This document shows positions 7,914-16,063 of a stretch of DNA of 64,000 nt, one piece after another. Numbering within the stretch: the stretch's first letter is position 1; each line of letters begins with the position of its first letter. This stretch comes from Faecalibacterium sp. (GTDB lineage Bacteria > Bacillota > Clostridia > Oscillospirales > Ruminococcaceae): positions 124,001-188,000 of the forward strand of contig JAHHRL010000002.1 in the NCBI GenBank assembly GCA_020025825.1. Reading direction: 5' to 3'. The notes beneath the pieces are model-generated. The model had not been told where the DNA came from and did not search any database. It saw nothing but the letters and a program-made list of their open reading frames with translations. The position numbers and the translations under genes were made by a program.

Positions 7914-8626
7914 TGTTCGTTCTCCATTCTTTCTTTGGGCTTAACCAGCTTATATCCCTGCCCCCAAACAACCTGAATCAAGCGAGGGTTTGCCGGGTCT
8001 ATTTCCAGCTTTTCACGCAAATGGCGGATATGCACCGCAACTGCGCCGTCCCCTGCCACAGGGGAGCCGCCCCATACACATTCGTACAATTTTGCTCCGG
8101 AGAACACCTGCCCCGGATGCTCCATCAAAAATTTAAGCAGCTTAAACTCCAGTGGTGTTAAGTTTACCGGGTCACCGTCCAGCGTGATGCGCTTTTCCTT
8201 GTCGTTCAGCATCAGGCCGCCTACCTGCAAAACACCCTCCGGCTCTTTTATATCGCCGCCCAACCGTTTATAGCGCCGCAGCATGCTTTTTACACGTGCC
8301 AGCAACTCCATTGGGCGAAACGGCTTTGTAATATAATCATCCGCCCCCATTTCAAGGCCCAGTACCATATCACTTTCCTCGCTTTTGGCAGTAAGTAAAA
8401 TGATGGGGATATTTCTGTTTTCCCGCAATCGTGCAGTTGCCGTCAAGCCATCCATCTGCGGCATCATAATATCCATCAAAATCAAATCCACCGGATTATT
8501 TTCTACTGCTTCCAGCGCCTCGGCTCCATTTGCCGCAGTCAACAAGTGATACCCCGCTGTTCCCAAATAAATTTTTAATGCTTGGACGATTTCCTTGTTA
8601 TCGTCGCAAATCAGTATTGTTTCCAT
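7910..8626 (-). CDS. OmpR/PhoB family response regulator
   Basis: 238 aa. The receiver domain is complete: acidic pair D8-D9, phospho-acceptor D52 (LILMDIMMP), a conserved Thr in LLTAK and Lys in DYITKPF. Residues ~135-233 are the winged-helix DNA-binding domain (LTPLEFKLLKFLMEHPG, VAVHIRHLREKLE). It is the first gene of the three-gene unit with the 47-aa ORF and the kinase. The ATG at 8626 has AGGTAGG upstream. A promoter and a spaced direct repeat suited to OmpR-type binding lie upstream (8670-8726), so autoregulation is likely. Confidence 0.95.
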   Translation of the reverse strand: METILICDDNKEIVQALKIYLGTAGYHLLTAANGAEALEAVENNPVDLILMDIMMPQMDGLTATARLRENRNIPIILLTAKSEESDMVLGLEMGADDYITKPFRPMELLARVKSMLRRYKRLGGDIKEPEGVLQVGGLMLNDKEKRITLDGDPVNLTPLEFKLLKFLMEHPGQVFSGAKLYECVWGGSPVAGDGAVAVHIRHLREKLEIDPANPRLIQVVWGQGYKLVKPKERMENEQ

Positions 8627-8669
8627 CTTCCTACCTCATTTGCTGAACACATGTATTCTTTGCATCTAT

Positions 8670-8698
8670 ATTGTAACAGTCTTTCCCTTAACAAAAAA
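8670..8698 (-). promoter_or_regulatory. Promoter of the two-component operon
   Basis: On the minus strand TTTTTT (8698-8693), 17 nt and TACAAT (8675-8670) with an extended -10. The poor -35 fits an activator-dependent promoter. Confidence 0.45.
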
Positions 8699-8709
8699 GA
8701 TGCATTCAG

Positions 8710-8726
8710 TTTAAGAAACCTTTAAG
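8710..8726. promoter_or_regulatory. Direct repeat, likely response regulator site
   Basis: TTTAAG-AAACC-TTTAAG: two identical hexamers with an 11-bp period, ending about 12 bp from the predicted -35. Tandem half-sites one helical turn apart are the usual OmpR-family arrangement. Confidence 0.45.
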
Positions 8727-8740
8727 ATATTTTATGCAAT

Positions 8741-8782
8741 AAAAAATCCCTGCCGCAGATATACTCTGCAACAGGGATTTTA
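8741..8782 (-). terminator. Terminator of yebC
   Basis: AAATCCCTG / CAGGGATTT stem with a further TGCAGA/TCTGCG pairing, followed by a T run on the minus strand. Confidence 0.75.
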
Positions 8783-8801
8783 CAGCTATTCTAAACTTAA
8801 A

Positions 8802-9539
8802 TCAGCGATCCAAGTCTTCTTCGTTTTCCAGGCTGTGCCATACGTTCTGGACGTCATCGTCGTCCTCCAGAGCATCCAGCAGCTTGGTCAGCTTTGCCTG
8901 AATCTCAGGGTCAGTGATGGTAGTGGTGGTAGAGGGAACCATTGCAATGTCAGCAGACAGGAACTGGTAGCCCTTTTCCTCCAGTGCACGGCAAACGTCG
9001 TGGAATACTGCGGGATCGGTGGTAACTTCTGCTGCTTCTTCGCCAGCATCAAAGTCCTCTGCACCTGCGTCCAGTGCGTCCATCATAGCTTCGTCTGCAT
9101 CCTTATCCTCCAGATCCAGAACGATAACGCCCTTCTGGGTAAACAGGAAGCCAACGCTGCCCATGCTGCCCAAGTTGCCGCCGAACTTATCAAAGTAGTG
9201 GCGCATATTAGCAGCAGTACGGTTGCGGTTGTCGGTCAAAGCATCAACCATGATAGCGATGCCGCCTGCGCCGTAGCCTTCGTAAGTAGCAGACTCGAAC
9301 TCAGTCTTGTCGCCGCCTTCAGCCTTCTTGATGATACGCTGAATGTTATCGTTGGGCACGTTCAGGCGCTTAGCCTTGCTGATCAGGTCAGCCAGCTTGC
9401 CGTTGTTTGCGGGGTCCGGGCCGCCCTCACGCACAGCAACGCTGATCTCACGGCCTACCTTGGTAAAGACCTTAGCTTTTGCACCGTCAGTCTTTTCCTT
9501 CTTACGCTTGATGTTGTTCCATTTACTATGTCCAGACAT
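8802..9539 (-). CDS. yebC: YebC/PmpR family regulatory protein
   Basis: 245 aa with the universal N-terminus MSGHSKWNNIKRKKEKTDGA and conserved GREISVAVREGGPDP. The family was described as transcriptional regulators and more recently implicated in relieving ribosome stalling at proline-rich stretches. The ATG at 9539 is preferred over the one at 9554, because the ribosome binding site GGAGG overlaps that earlier ATG. It is a single-gene unit with its own promoter (9597-9625) and terminator. Confidence 0.95.
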   Translation of the reverse strand: MSGHSKWNNIKRKKEKTDGAKAKVFTKVGREISVAVREGGPDPANNGKLADLISKAKRLNVPNDNIQRIIKKAEGGDKTEFESATYEGYGAGGIAIMVDALTDNRNRTAANMRHYFDKFGGNLGSMGSVGFLFTQKGVIVLDLEDKDADEAMMDALDAGAEDFDAGEEAAEVTTDPAVFHDVCRALEEKGYQFLSADIAMVPSTTTTITDPEIQAKLTKLLDALEDDDDVQNVWHSLENEEDLDR

Positions 9540-9596
9540 GGGCAAATCCTCCATTTATACAAGCGCTCAAATGGGCGCAGTTTCACTAACTGTAAT

Positions 9597-9625
9597 AGTA
9601 TACCATGATGCCCGCCTATCTTCAA
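9597..9625 (-). promoter_or_regulatory. Promoter of yebC
   Basis: TTGAAG (9625-9620), 17 nt, TATACT (9602-9597) with an extended TG, giving a leader of about 50 nt. Confidence 0.55.
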
Positions 9626-9650
9626 GGCTGGAATCCCGGTTATCTGATAT

Positions 9651-11090
9651 TTATAAGAAACGAAGTGCCTTTGGGTAGTGATTTTTTATGCGTCCGCCCG
9701 ACACTTTGCCGCCGCCTAACGGAAAACCATCTACCATTACACAGCACCATCCATTACCGGCGGTCTGTGCTTCAATTTCTGCTCCCTGCAAATACGCAAT
9801 GGTTCTGGGGTCTTGCAGGGTAAGCCGCTCGGTATTGGTACACTGTGCGCCGTATGCGGTAAACAGGTGATGCTCCGGTACAAACCGACCTTTTTGCGCA
9901 CTGCCTGCCAATACACCTGCACGTAAAATATGCAGCGGTACATTGGGAAACGGCGGCGGAATCAGAACATTTTCGCCACGCACCAAAACGGGCTTATCCT
10001 TTAAGCCGGGAAAATATTCTTCTGCAAAAGCCTGCCAGCTGGACAATGCATCTACAGTTTGACCTTTGCCGGCAGGTTTTCCTTTGCCTTTTTGCTTTCC
10101 CTTCCCCTGCTTAGGCTGAAGCCATGCCGCTTCCGCAGCGGTCAGTTGTCCATTTTCGGGCAGCTGACGTGGCTCGCCTGCCTTTTGGAAGCGTGCAATA
10201 AAGTGCCCCTCGCCGCCTTGGCAAGGCCAAATGCGCCGCACCAACGACACATCATAGCTGTTGTCGCCTACACGGTTTGCCTCACCCTCACTGCCGAATA
10301 CAAGCGGGCTTTCCTCCAGCACGGGTAGCAATGTAAACTCCGGATGTCTTGCCAAAAAAGCCCCAACCTGTGCCTCGTCCTCCTGCGGAGCAAAGGTACA
10401 GGTGGAGTAAACCATAATGCCACCCGGCGCAAGCGCTGCTGCCGCGTTATCCAAAATTTGCGCACCCAAAGCGGCACACTGCTCGACCAACGCTTCACTG
10501 TGCTGTCGGCTGGCTTCTTCTTCCTTACGGAACATACCCTCGCCGGAGCAAGGCGCATCCACCAGAATGCGGTCAAAAAACTCGGGCAGAGCCTGCGCAA
10601 TACGTGCGGTGTCCTCGTTGATTACCACTGCATTGCACACACCCATGCGCTCTAAATTCTGCTTTAGGATAGCCGCACGGTTGGCAACAAACTCGTTTGC
10701 TACCAACAGCCCCTGCCCCTGCAAAGCCGCTGCCAGCTGGCTTGTTTTGCCGCCCGGTGCCGCACAAGTATCCAGTACACGCATACCGGGTTTTACACCC
10801 AGCAGCGGCGCAGCGGAAGACGCAGACGGCTCCTGCGAATAAAAGACGCCTGCCGCATGGTAAGGGTGGCGGCCCGGCTTAAAATCCGGCGTATCTACAC
10901 AAAATCCTGCTGCACAAAAGGGTGACGGCCGAATTGCAAAATCTGCTAATGCGGCAAATTCCCCGGCAGTACAGCGCAAGCCGGAAACGGTAACACCACG
11001 GGCAGCCTTTTCTGCCGGGGGGGTATATAAAGCATCGTAACGGTCACCCAAAAGGGCACGCTCACGCTGCTCAAAATATTCTAATGCCAT
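9651..11090 (-). CDS. RsmF/NOL1-NOP2-Sun family rRNA cytosine-C5 methyltransferase
   Basis: 479 aa. The SAM-binding motif DTCAAPGGKTSQLAA and the catalytic motifs VDAPCSGEGMFRK (first Cys) and YSTCTFAPQEDEAQV (second Cys) are all present, which defines an active m5C methyltransferase; the C-terminal part resembles the RNA-binding extension of RsmF-type enzymes. The start is the ATG at 11088-11090 with AGGAGG nearby. In-frame sequence further upstream (to 11450) lies over the divergent small gene and is not used. The exact 16S or 23S target cannot be stated. Confidence 0.9.
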   Translation of the reverse strand: MALEYFEQRERALLGDRYDALYTPPAEKAARGVTVSGLRCTAGEFAALADFAIRPSPFCAAGFCVDTPDFKPGRHPYHAAGVFYSQEPSASSAAPLLGVKPGMRVLDTCAAPGGKTSQLAAALQGQGLLVANEFVANRAAILKQNLERMGVCNAVVINEDTARIAQALPEFFDRILVDAPCSGEGMFRKEEEASRQHSEALVEQCAALGAQILDNAAAALAPGGIMVYSTCTFAPQEDEAQVGAFLARHPEFTLLPVLEESPLVFGSEGEANRVGDNSYDVSLVRRIWPCQGGEGHFIARFQKAGEPRQLPENGQLTAAEAAWLQPKQGKGKQKGKGKPAGKGQTVDALSSWQAFAEEYFPGLKDKPVLVRGENVLIPPPFPNVPLHILRAGVLAGSAQKGRFVPEHHLFTAYGAQCTNTERLTLQDPRTIAYLQGAEIEAQTAGNGWCCVMVDGFPLGGGKVSGGRIKNHYPKALRFL

Positions 11091-11091
11091 T

Positions 11092-11120
11092 TTGAAAAGC
11101 CTCCTGTTTGGATGCATAAT
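11092..11120 (+). promoter_or_regulatory. Promoter of the Asn/Ser/Lys-rich small gene
   Basis: TTGAAA (11092-11097), 17 nt, CATAAT (11115-11120) with an extended TG; about 70 nt before the ATG at 11193. It overlaps the start of the divergent methyltransferase gene. Confidence 0.5.
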
Positions 11121-11192
11121 ATCCCGCGTAAGGGTAACAATAACAGTGCGCAGGGCAAACAGCCCCGCCTGTTTTTGAAAGGAGCTATAACC

Positions 11193-11387
11193 ATGGAAAA
11201 GAACAAGAAATCCGCTGAGAACAAGCAGAGCAACCAGTACTCCAACAGCAAGCACCCCAACCAGTATTCCTCTTCCACTGCAAAGAATAGCACCGCAAAG
11301 AACAGTACTGCTAAAAACAGCACTGCCAAGAACAGCAGCCAGAACGCTAAGTCCTCTAACGCTACCAACGCAAAGAACTGCCGCTAA
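11193..11387 (+). CDS. Small Asn/Ser/Lys-rich repetitive protein
   Basis: 64 aa, almost only N, S, K, A, T and Q, with four tandem STAKN units and the end AKNCR (one Cys). It has no hydrophobic core and is surely disordered. I do not recognise a family. It is a convincing gene: AAGGAG site, ATG, strongly biased codons (AAC, AAG) like those of highly expressed genes, a promoter upstream and a terminator directly behind. Similar small basic, Asn-rich proteins in clostridia are sometimes spore- or nucleic-acid-associated, but nothing here shows that role. Confidence 0.7.
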   Translation: MEKNKKSAENKQSNQYSNSKHPNQYSSSTAKNSTAKNSTAKNSTAKNSSQNAKSSNATNAKNCR

Positions 11388-11420
11388 ACGGTTTTCTCTG
11401 CTGCTGGTATAACACACAGC

Positions 11421-11474
11421 AAAAGCCCGCTGCCTTTCGACGCAAAGCACGCCGAAAAGCAGCGGGCTTTTCCG
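11421..11474. terminator. Bidirectional terminator
   Basis: A 13-bp perfect stem AAAAGCCCGCTGC / GCAGCGGGCTTTT around a 25-nt loop, between the small gene and the convergent mrnC. Confidence 0.75.
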
Positions 11475-11476
11475 TG

Positions 11477-11917
11477 TTAGGATTCTGTTTCTTTCTCGTT
11501 CGGGTCAAACTGCTGCCACAAAGCATCAAACAGCTCTAAAATGCGCTGATTTTGCCCAGACAGATACAGCCAGCCCAATAGGCATTCAAAGCCTGTAGAA
11601 GCACGATACTCCGCAGCTGTTGCGTGTTTTGCAACTGTTGCCTTGTTTGCATTTCTGCCACGCTTGAACCAGCTCAGCTCATCTTCTGTTAAACGCGGCT
11701 CCAGCAGTTTTTCTTCCCGATACTGGGCGCGTGCGGATACATATTTTACCTTAACGGCATTCAATGCACCCGGGTGCAGCTTGCTGTGCGCCACCAGCTG
11801 GCGCCGCACCAGCAGCTCCAAAACGCCATCGCCGACAAAGGCCAGCGATAAGGGCGAAAGCTCACGCAAATCCACAGTATCCGTCTCCATTTGGGATAAC
11901 AGGAAATCCTGTTGCAT
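11477..11917 (-). CDS. mrnC: Mini-ribonuclease III
   Basis: 146 aa, the size of MrnC, which trims the 23S rRNA precursor in Firmicutes. It is an RNase III catalytic domain without a dsRNA-binding domain. Visible marks are LSLAFVGDGVLELLVR near the N-terminus, KYVSARAQ, the conserved KRGRNANK and TAAEYRASTGFECLLGWLYL with the second acidic site. AAGGAGGGG precedes the ATG. It lies 12 nt behind obg and probably is co-transcribed with it. Confidence 0.93.
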   Translation of the reverse strand: MQQDFLLSQMETDTVDLRELSPLSLAFVGDGVLELLVRRQLVAHSKLHPGALNAVKVKYVSARAQYREEKLLEPRLTEDELSWFKRGRNANKATVAKHATAAEYRASTGFECLLGWLYLSGQNQRILELFDALWQQFDPNEKETES

Positions 11918-11929
11918 GGAAACCCCTCC

Positions 11930-13213
11930 TTAGAACACGTAATCAAACTGATACTCGCCAATCAAGACGGTATCGTTTTCTTCAACGCCCAGTTTAACCA
12001 GCTCGTCGAAAATGCCGCTTTCGCTCAACTGGCGCTGGAAATACTGCAAGCTCTCGTAGTCGTCCACGTTGCTGCCTGCCAAAATACGTTCCAACCAGGG
12101 AGCTTCCACGTCCCAAGTATGGTCTTCCAGCTTTTTAATCTGGAACTTACGGCCGCCCATGTTATTTTCAGGCTTAACGTACTGTGCCTGGAATATGGGA
12201 ATTGCCGGAATATCCTTAAGGCGGTTATATACCAAGCCCGGCAGCTCACGCACACCCTGCATGGTAGCCGCAGAAATTGCCACAAAGGTCAGGCCCTGCT
12301 CCTCGATAAAGCTGCGGAATTCCTCCACCTGCTCCGGGGTAGCAATATCGCACTTGTTGCCCACAACAATCTGCGGACGTGCAGCCAGCTCCGGGCTGAA
12401 CTTTTGCAGTTCTTCGTTGATTTTTGCAAAGTCCTCTTTCGGGTCACGTGCTTCGCAGCCGGAAACGTCAACCACGTGCAGCAGCAGGCGGCAGCGTTCA
12501 ACGTGACGCAAAAAGTCGTGGCCCAAGCCAATGCCATCGCTGGCGCCCTCAATCAGACCGGGAATGTCTGCACAGACAAAGCTTGCACCCTCACCACAGC
12601 TAACCACACCCAAAGTGGGTACCAATGTGGTAAAGTGATAGTTTGCAATCTTGGGCTTTGCCGCACTGATGGTAGAAATCAGCGTAGACTTACCAACATT
12701 GGGGAAGCCAATCAGACCAACGTCTGCAATCAACTTCAGCTCCAAGGTAACACGCATATCCTCACCGGGCATACCGGGCTTTGCAAATCGAGGAATCTGA
12801 CGGGTAGGCGTTGCAAAATGTGCATTACCCTTGCCGCCACGGCCGCCCTTTGCAATTACCACGGGCTTTTCGTCCGACAGGTCTGCAATCACCAGGCCGC
12901 TTTCTGCGTCCTTAATAATGGTGCCAACCGGGACCTTGATAATCAGGTCGTCGCCGTTTGCGCCATGCATATTACGGCCCATACCTTTACCGCCGTCCTG
13001 TGCGGTATACTTACGTTTATAACGGAAGTCCATCAAAGTGGACAGGTTTCGGTCAGCAACGAACACAATGTCGCCGCCGTCGCCGCCGTCGCCACCGTCA
13101 GGGCCACCTGCTGCAACAAACTTTTCACGATGGAAAGTTACAGCGCCGTCGCCACCTTTACCCGCGTGGAGCCAAATGGTTGCGACGTCGATAAAATTAG
13201 TTTGTACTGCCAT
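11930..13213 (-). CDS. obg: Obg GTPase
   Basis: 427 aa with three domains: the glycine-rich Obg fold (residues 1-158; AGKGGDGAVTFHREK, GGPDGGDGGDGG), the GTPase domain (GFPNVGKSTLIS, DIPGLIEGAS, NKCD) and a C-terminal OCT domain ending IGEYQFDYVF. Obg is an essential ribosome-associated GTPase that also responds to ppGpp. The start is the ATG at 13213 (site GGAGG), not the upstream ATG at 13237. It follows rpmA after a hairpin terminator, the common rplU-rpmA-obg order. Confidence 0.97.
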   Translation of the reverse strand: MAVQTNFIDVATIWLHAGKGGDGAVTFHREKFVAAGGPDGGDGGDGGDIVFVADRNLSTLMDFRYKRKYTAQDGGKGMGRNMHGANGDDLIIKVPVGTIIKDAESGLVIADLSDEKPVVIAKGGRGGKGNAHFATPTRQIPRFAKPGMPGEDMRVTLELKLIADVGLIGFPNVGKSTLISTISAAKPKIANYHFTTLVPTLGVVSCGEGASFVCADIPGLIEGASDGIGLGHDFLRHVERCRLLLHVVDVSGCEARDPKEDFAKINEELQKFSPELAARPQIVVGNKCDIATPEQVEEFRSFIEEQGLTFVAISAATMQGVRELPGLVYNRLKDIPAIPIFQAQYVKPENNMGGRKFQIKKLEDHTWDVEAPWLERILAGSNVDDYESLQYFQRQLSESGIFDELVKLGVEENDTVLIGEYQFDYVF

Positions 13214-13241
13214 TTTAGATACCTCCGCGCATAGCATTTAC

Positions 13242-13273
13242 AAAAAAGAGCCGGACCATACGGCCCGGCTCCG
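13242..13273 (-). terminator. Terminator/attenuator between rpmA and obg
   Basis: GAGCCGGgCC-gtat-GGtCCGGCTC followed by six T on the minus strand. It would lower obg expression relative to the ribosomal proteins. Confidence 0.7.
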
Positions 13274-13298
13274 CGGTTTTTGCAGTTTTTCGCAAAAA

Positions 13299-13550
13299 TT
13301 ACTGCTCAACGCAGCACTTCTTGCCGGTCTTGCCGACGCGCTTAAAACGAACAGTGCCGTCGACCAGAGCGAACAAAGTGTCGTCGCTGCCGATGCCCAC
13401 GTTCTCACCCGGATGGATGTGGGTGCCACGCTGGCGAACCAGAATGTTGCCGGCCAGAACAAACTGACCATCAGCGCGCTTCACGCCCAAACGCTGAGCT
13501 GCGGAGTCACGACCGTTCTTAGTAGAACCTACGCCTTTTTTATGTGCCAT
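13299..13550 (-). CDS. rpmA: 50S ribosomal protein L27
   Basis: 83 aa, starting MAHKKGVGSTKNGRDS. L27 lies by the peptidyl-transferase centre with its N-terminal tail. Many Firmicutes make L27 with a short N-terminal extension that the protease Prp removes, and carry the prp gene between rplU and rpmA. Here the extension is absent (an AAGGAGG site sits 8 nt before this ATG) and only 14 nt separate the gene from rplU, so no prp is present. The mature N-terminus is thus made directly. Confidence 0.97.
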   Translation of the reverse strand: MAHKKGVGSTKNGRDSAAQRLGVKRADGQFVLAGNILVRQRGTHIHPGENVGIGSDDTLFALVDGTVRFKRVGKTGKKCCVEQ

Positions 13551-13564
13551 TGTGCATTCCCTCC

Positions 13565-13876
13565 TTACGCGTTGATAGCGGTGATCTCAACCTTCGTGTA
13601 AGGCTGGCGGTGGCCCATGCGGCGTGCGCTATGCTTCTTTGCACGATAGGTGATGATGTTCAGCTTCTTGCCCTTGCCATTCTTGATGACCTTAGCAGTG
13701 ACAGTAGCACCCTCAACAGTGGGAGCGCCAACCTTGACAGAGCCTTCCTCGCCAACAGCCAGGACCTTGTCGAACTTCACTTCGGAGTCAGCCTCGACGT
13801 CCAGCTTCTCAATGTAGAGAACGTCGCCCTGCTCCACGCGGTACTGCTTACCGCCGGTAACGATGATTGCGTACAT
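13565..13876 (-). CDS. rplU: 50S ribosomal protein L21
   Basis: 103 aa, full length (MYAIIVTGGKQYRVEQGDVL; C-terminal KKHSARRMGHRQPYTKVEI). L21 is a 23S rRNA-binding protein. It is the first gene of rplU-rpmA-obg, with a strong promoter at 13967-13995 and a leader of about 85 nt that could be the autoregulatory L21 leader. Confidence 0.97.
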   Translation of the reverse strand: MYAIIVTGGKQYRVEQGDVLYIEKLDVEADSEVKFDKVLAVGEEGSVKVGAPTVEGATVTAKVIKNGKGKKLNIITYRAKKHSARRMGHRQPYTKVEITAINA

Positions 13877-13961
13877 GGTATCATTCCTTTTATATAGTAC
13901 TCGCTGGTCCGTAAAGGTAGGCTGCTATTACAAGCCGTTTCGTCACCCACACCATGCGGCT
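13877..13961 (-). ncRNA. Putative ribosomal protein L21 leader
   Basis: The transcribed leader between the promoter and the rplU ribosome binding site contains GCCG...CGGC pairing around TGGGTGACGAAA, and a downstream purine-rich section. Leaders of rplU in Firmicutes carry a conserved autoregulatory RNA (L21 leader family). The call rests on position and pairing, not on a model match. Confidence 0.45.
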
Positions 13962-13966
13962 TAAAT

Positions 13967-13995
13967 ATTATAGCAAACATCCAAAGGCAATGCAA
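13967..13995 (-). promoter_or_regulatory. Promoter of rplU-rpmA
   Basis: TTGCAT (13995-13990), 17 nt, consensus TATAAT (13972-13967), as expected for a ribosomal protein operon. Confidence 0.7.
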
Positions 13996-14070
13996 GGGCT
14001 TTTTTCGCATTTTCGAAATATTTTTCCTTTATTTGCCTTTTTATGCAGCCGATGTTTTATTTTGCCTGCT

Positions 14071-14931
14071 TTATATCTCCAGATTATTCTGCAAAGCGGC
14101 CGCACGGATGGTATTTACCAGCAGCATTGCTCTGGTCATTAAACCTGCACCGCCGGGTACAGGGCTAATCCATGCCGCTTTTTCGGCAACCGACGCAAAG
14201 TCCACATCGCCACACAGTTTACCCTCTGCATTGCGGTTGATTCCCACGTCGATAACCAGTGCGCCTTCCTTTACCATATCCGCTGTTACAAAGCCTGCCT
14301 CACCAATGGCAGCTACCAGAATATCTGCCTGCGCACAAAGCTGCTGTAGATTTTTTGTTTTGCTGTGGCAAACTGTTACGGTGCAGTTTTCTCCCAGCAG
14401 CAACAAAGCTGCCGGCTTACCTACAATGCGGCTGCGGCCCAGCACAACTGCGTGTTTGCCGGCCAGCTCTACACCTGTACTTTTCAGCATAGCTATTACA
14501 CCCGCCGGCGTGCAGGGCGCAAAACAAGGCTCGCCTGTCATTAAACGGCCTGCCGTTTCAGGAGTAAAGCCATCCACATCTTTCAAAGGCGGAATTGCAG
14601 TAATAACCTTTCTCTCGTCGATTTGTGCGGGCAAAGGCAGCTGCACCAGAATGCCATGCACAGCACTATCCTGCGCCAGTTCCTGCACTACAGCAAGCAA
14701 TTCCTGCTCAGAAACACTCTCCGGCAGTCGGATGGTGCGATTTTCAATGCCGCATTCGTTGCAGTCTTTTTCCTTTCCACGAACATACGTAACGGAAGCA
14801 GGGCTTTCGCCTACCAAAACCACCGCTAAGCAAGGATTCACACCCTTTTGTCGTAAGGCGGCAACCTGCTGTTTTACATTTTCTTTGACTTGGGCGGCAA
14901 GAATTTTTCCATCTATGATTTTTGCGCTCAT
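14071..14931 (-). CDS. folD: Bifunctional methylene-THF dehydrogenase / methenyl-THF cyclohydrolase
   Basis: 286 aa, the normal FolD length. It interconverts 5,10-methylene- and 10-formyl-tetrahydrofolate with NADP. Visible: the catalytic-Lys region YVRGKEKDC, GILVQLPLPAQID, the nucleotide-binding VLGRSRIVGKPAALLL, and the C-terminal folate motif. That last motif reads SPVPGGAGLMT, where most FolD enzymes have TPVPGGVGPMT, so two usually fixed positions differ. It is probably still functional because all other motifs are intact. Its stop lies about 75 nt from the rplU promoter. Confidence 0.95.
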   Translation of the reverse strand: MSAKIIDGKILAAQVKENVKQQVAALRQKGVNPCLAVVLVGESPASVTYVRGKEKDCNECGIENRTIRLPESVSEQELLAVVQELAQDSAVHGILVQLPLPAQIDERKVITAIPPLKDVDGFTPETAGRLMTGEPCFAPCTPAGVIAMLKSTGVELAGKHAVVLGRSRIVGKPAALLLLGENCTVTVCHSKTKNLQQLCAQADILVAAIGEAGFVTADMVKEGALVIDVGINRNAEGKLCGDVDFASVAEKAAWISPVPGGAGLMTRAMLLVNTIRAAALQNNLEI

Positions 14932-15013
14932 TGTTTACTCCTATTTCATTCAAACTATATACGTAGTAAAAACTGCCCTCTCCGCAAATCAAAGGCTCTT
15001 TCCGGATACATTT

Positions 15014-16051
15014 TTACTCGTTAGTTTTCGTTTTGCTTTCCTTAAGCATTTCCCGCACTTTCACATTATACTTTTCGGTTGCGCTCAAAAACTCCTTGCG
15101 GGAAGCACTTGGCGGCAAAGTATCTATAACAGCAACAGAACCACCTGTTTTTTTCAAAAGTTTAAGGGTTTCGCTTTCTATTACCAGCTGTACCATGTGC
15201 TGCTGACCCTTATGCTTGCGTGTAAAGTACCACTCCAAAACCAGCGCAATGACTACCGTTACGGCAGCAAATAACTGGGATGCACGCAAATTCAGGCTGG
15301 GCACCAGCAGCAAGCTGTCTGTGCGCAGGCCCTCAATCCAAAAACGGCCCAAGCCATACCAAATAGCATAGCGCAGGGTTATGTCACCGTCAAACTTACG
15401 CTTTTTGAAATACAGTGCCAGCATCACAAAGCCTGCCAAGCACCACAAGCTTTCGTACAGGAAGGTAGGATGCACCGGCATCGTGGGGTCTACCGTCATG
15501 CCGGTGGGCAAGGTAACTACGCTGCTTTCCAGATATTGGCGTGTTTTTTCGCTGTACATACCCCAAGGCAAATTGGTGTTGTAGCCAAAAGCCTCCTGAT
15601 TTACAAAGTTACCCCAACGGCCTAAGCACTGGCCAATCAAAAAGCCAATGGATACTAAGTCAAACGTAGGCAATACAGGGATTTTGCGCCACACACAAGC
15701 CAAGCCGCCAAATACAAACGCACCGATAATTGCGCCGTAAATAGCGATGCCGCCCTGACGAATATCAAACATTTCCCAGATGCTGTCATACGCATACGGC
15801 GACATCACCACGTAATAGATACGTGCACAAACAATTGCCATAATTGTACCAATGCATACAACATCCAGCAGTCGGTCGGAATCAATGCCAAACTCTACCG
15901 CATGATGGAAACACCATGCCACCGCCAACAGCAAACCGGTTGCAATCAGCAGGCCGTACCAGTAAACATTCAGCTCACCAATGGAAAATGCCACACGGTT
16001 AATATTGAACTCTAAGCCCAAACCCGGAAACGTAACTATATATTTCTCCAT
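15014..16051 (-). CDS. lgt: Prolipoprotein diacylglyceryl transferase
   Basis: 345 aa multi-pass membrane enzyme that transfers diacylglycerol from phosphatidylglycerol to the lipobox Cys of prolipoproteins. Visible: the YWYGLLIA opening helix, the Lgt signature GRWGNFVNQEAFG, and the later RYAIWYGLGRFWIEGLRTDSL region. A C-terminal cytoplasmic tail of about 60 residues is longer than usual. One client is visible here: the lipobox flavoprotein at 1947. It sits 12 nt behind the active M16 peptidase gene and probably is in the same transcript. Confidence 0.95.
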   Translation of the reverse strand: MEKYIVTFPGLGLEFNINRVAFSIGELNVYWYGLLIATGLLLAVAWCFHHAVEFGIDSDRLLDVVCIGTIMAIVCARIYYVVMSPYAYDSIWEMFDIRQGGIAIYGAIIGAFVFGGLACVWRKIPVLPTFDLVSIGFLIGQCLGRWGNFVNQEAFGYNTNLPWGMYSEKTRQYLESSVVTLPTGMTVDPTMPVHPTFLYESLWCLAGFVMLALYFKKRKFDGDITLRYAIWYGLGRFWIEGLRTDSLLLVPSLNLRASQLFAAVTVVIALVLEWYFTRKHKGQQHMVQLVIESETLKLLKKTGGSVAVIDTLPPSASRKEFLSATEKYNVKVREMLKESKTKTNE

Positions 16052-16063
16052 ACTGAAACCTCG

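Noticed and set aside
11912..13234. Long plus-strand frame opposite obg
   Set aside because: It mirrors obg codon by codon, has no ribosome binding site and a composition (Cys, His, Asn rich) typical of antisense frames.
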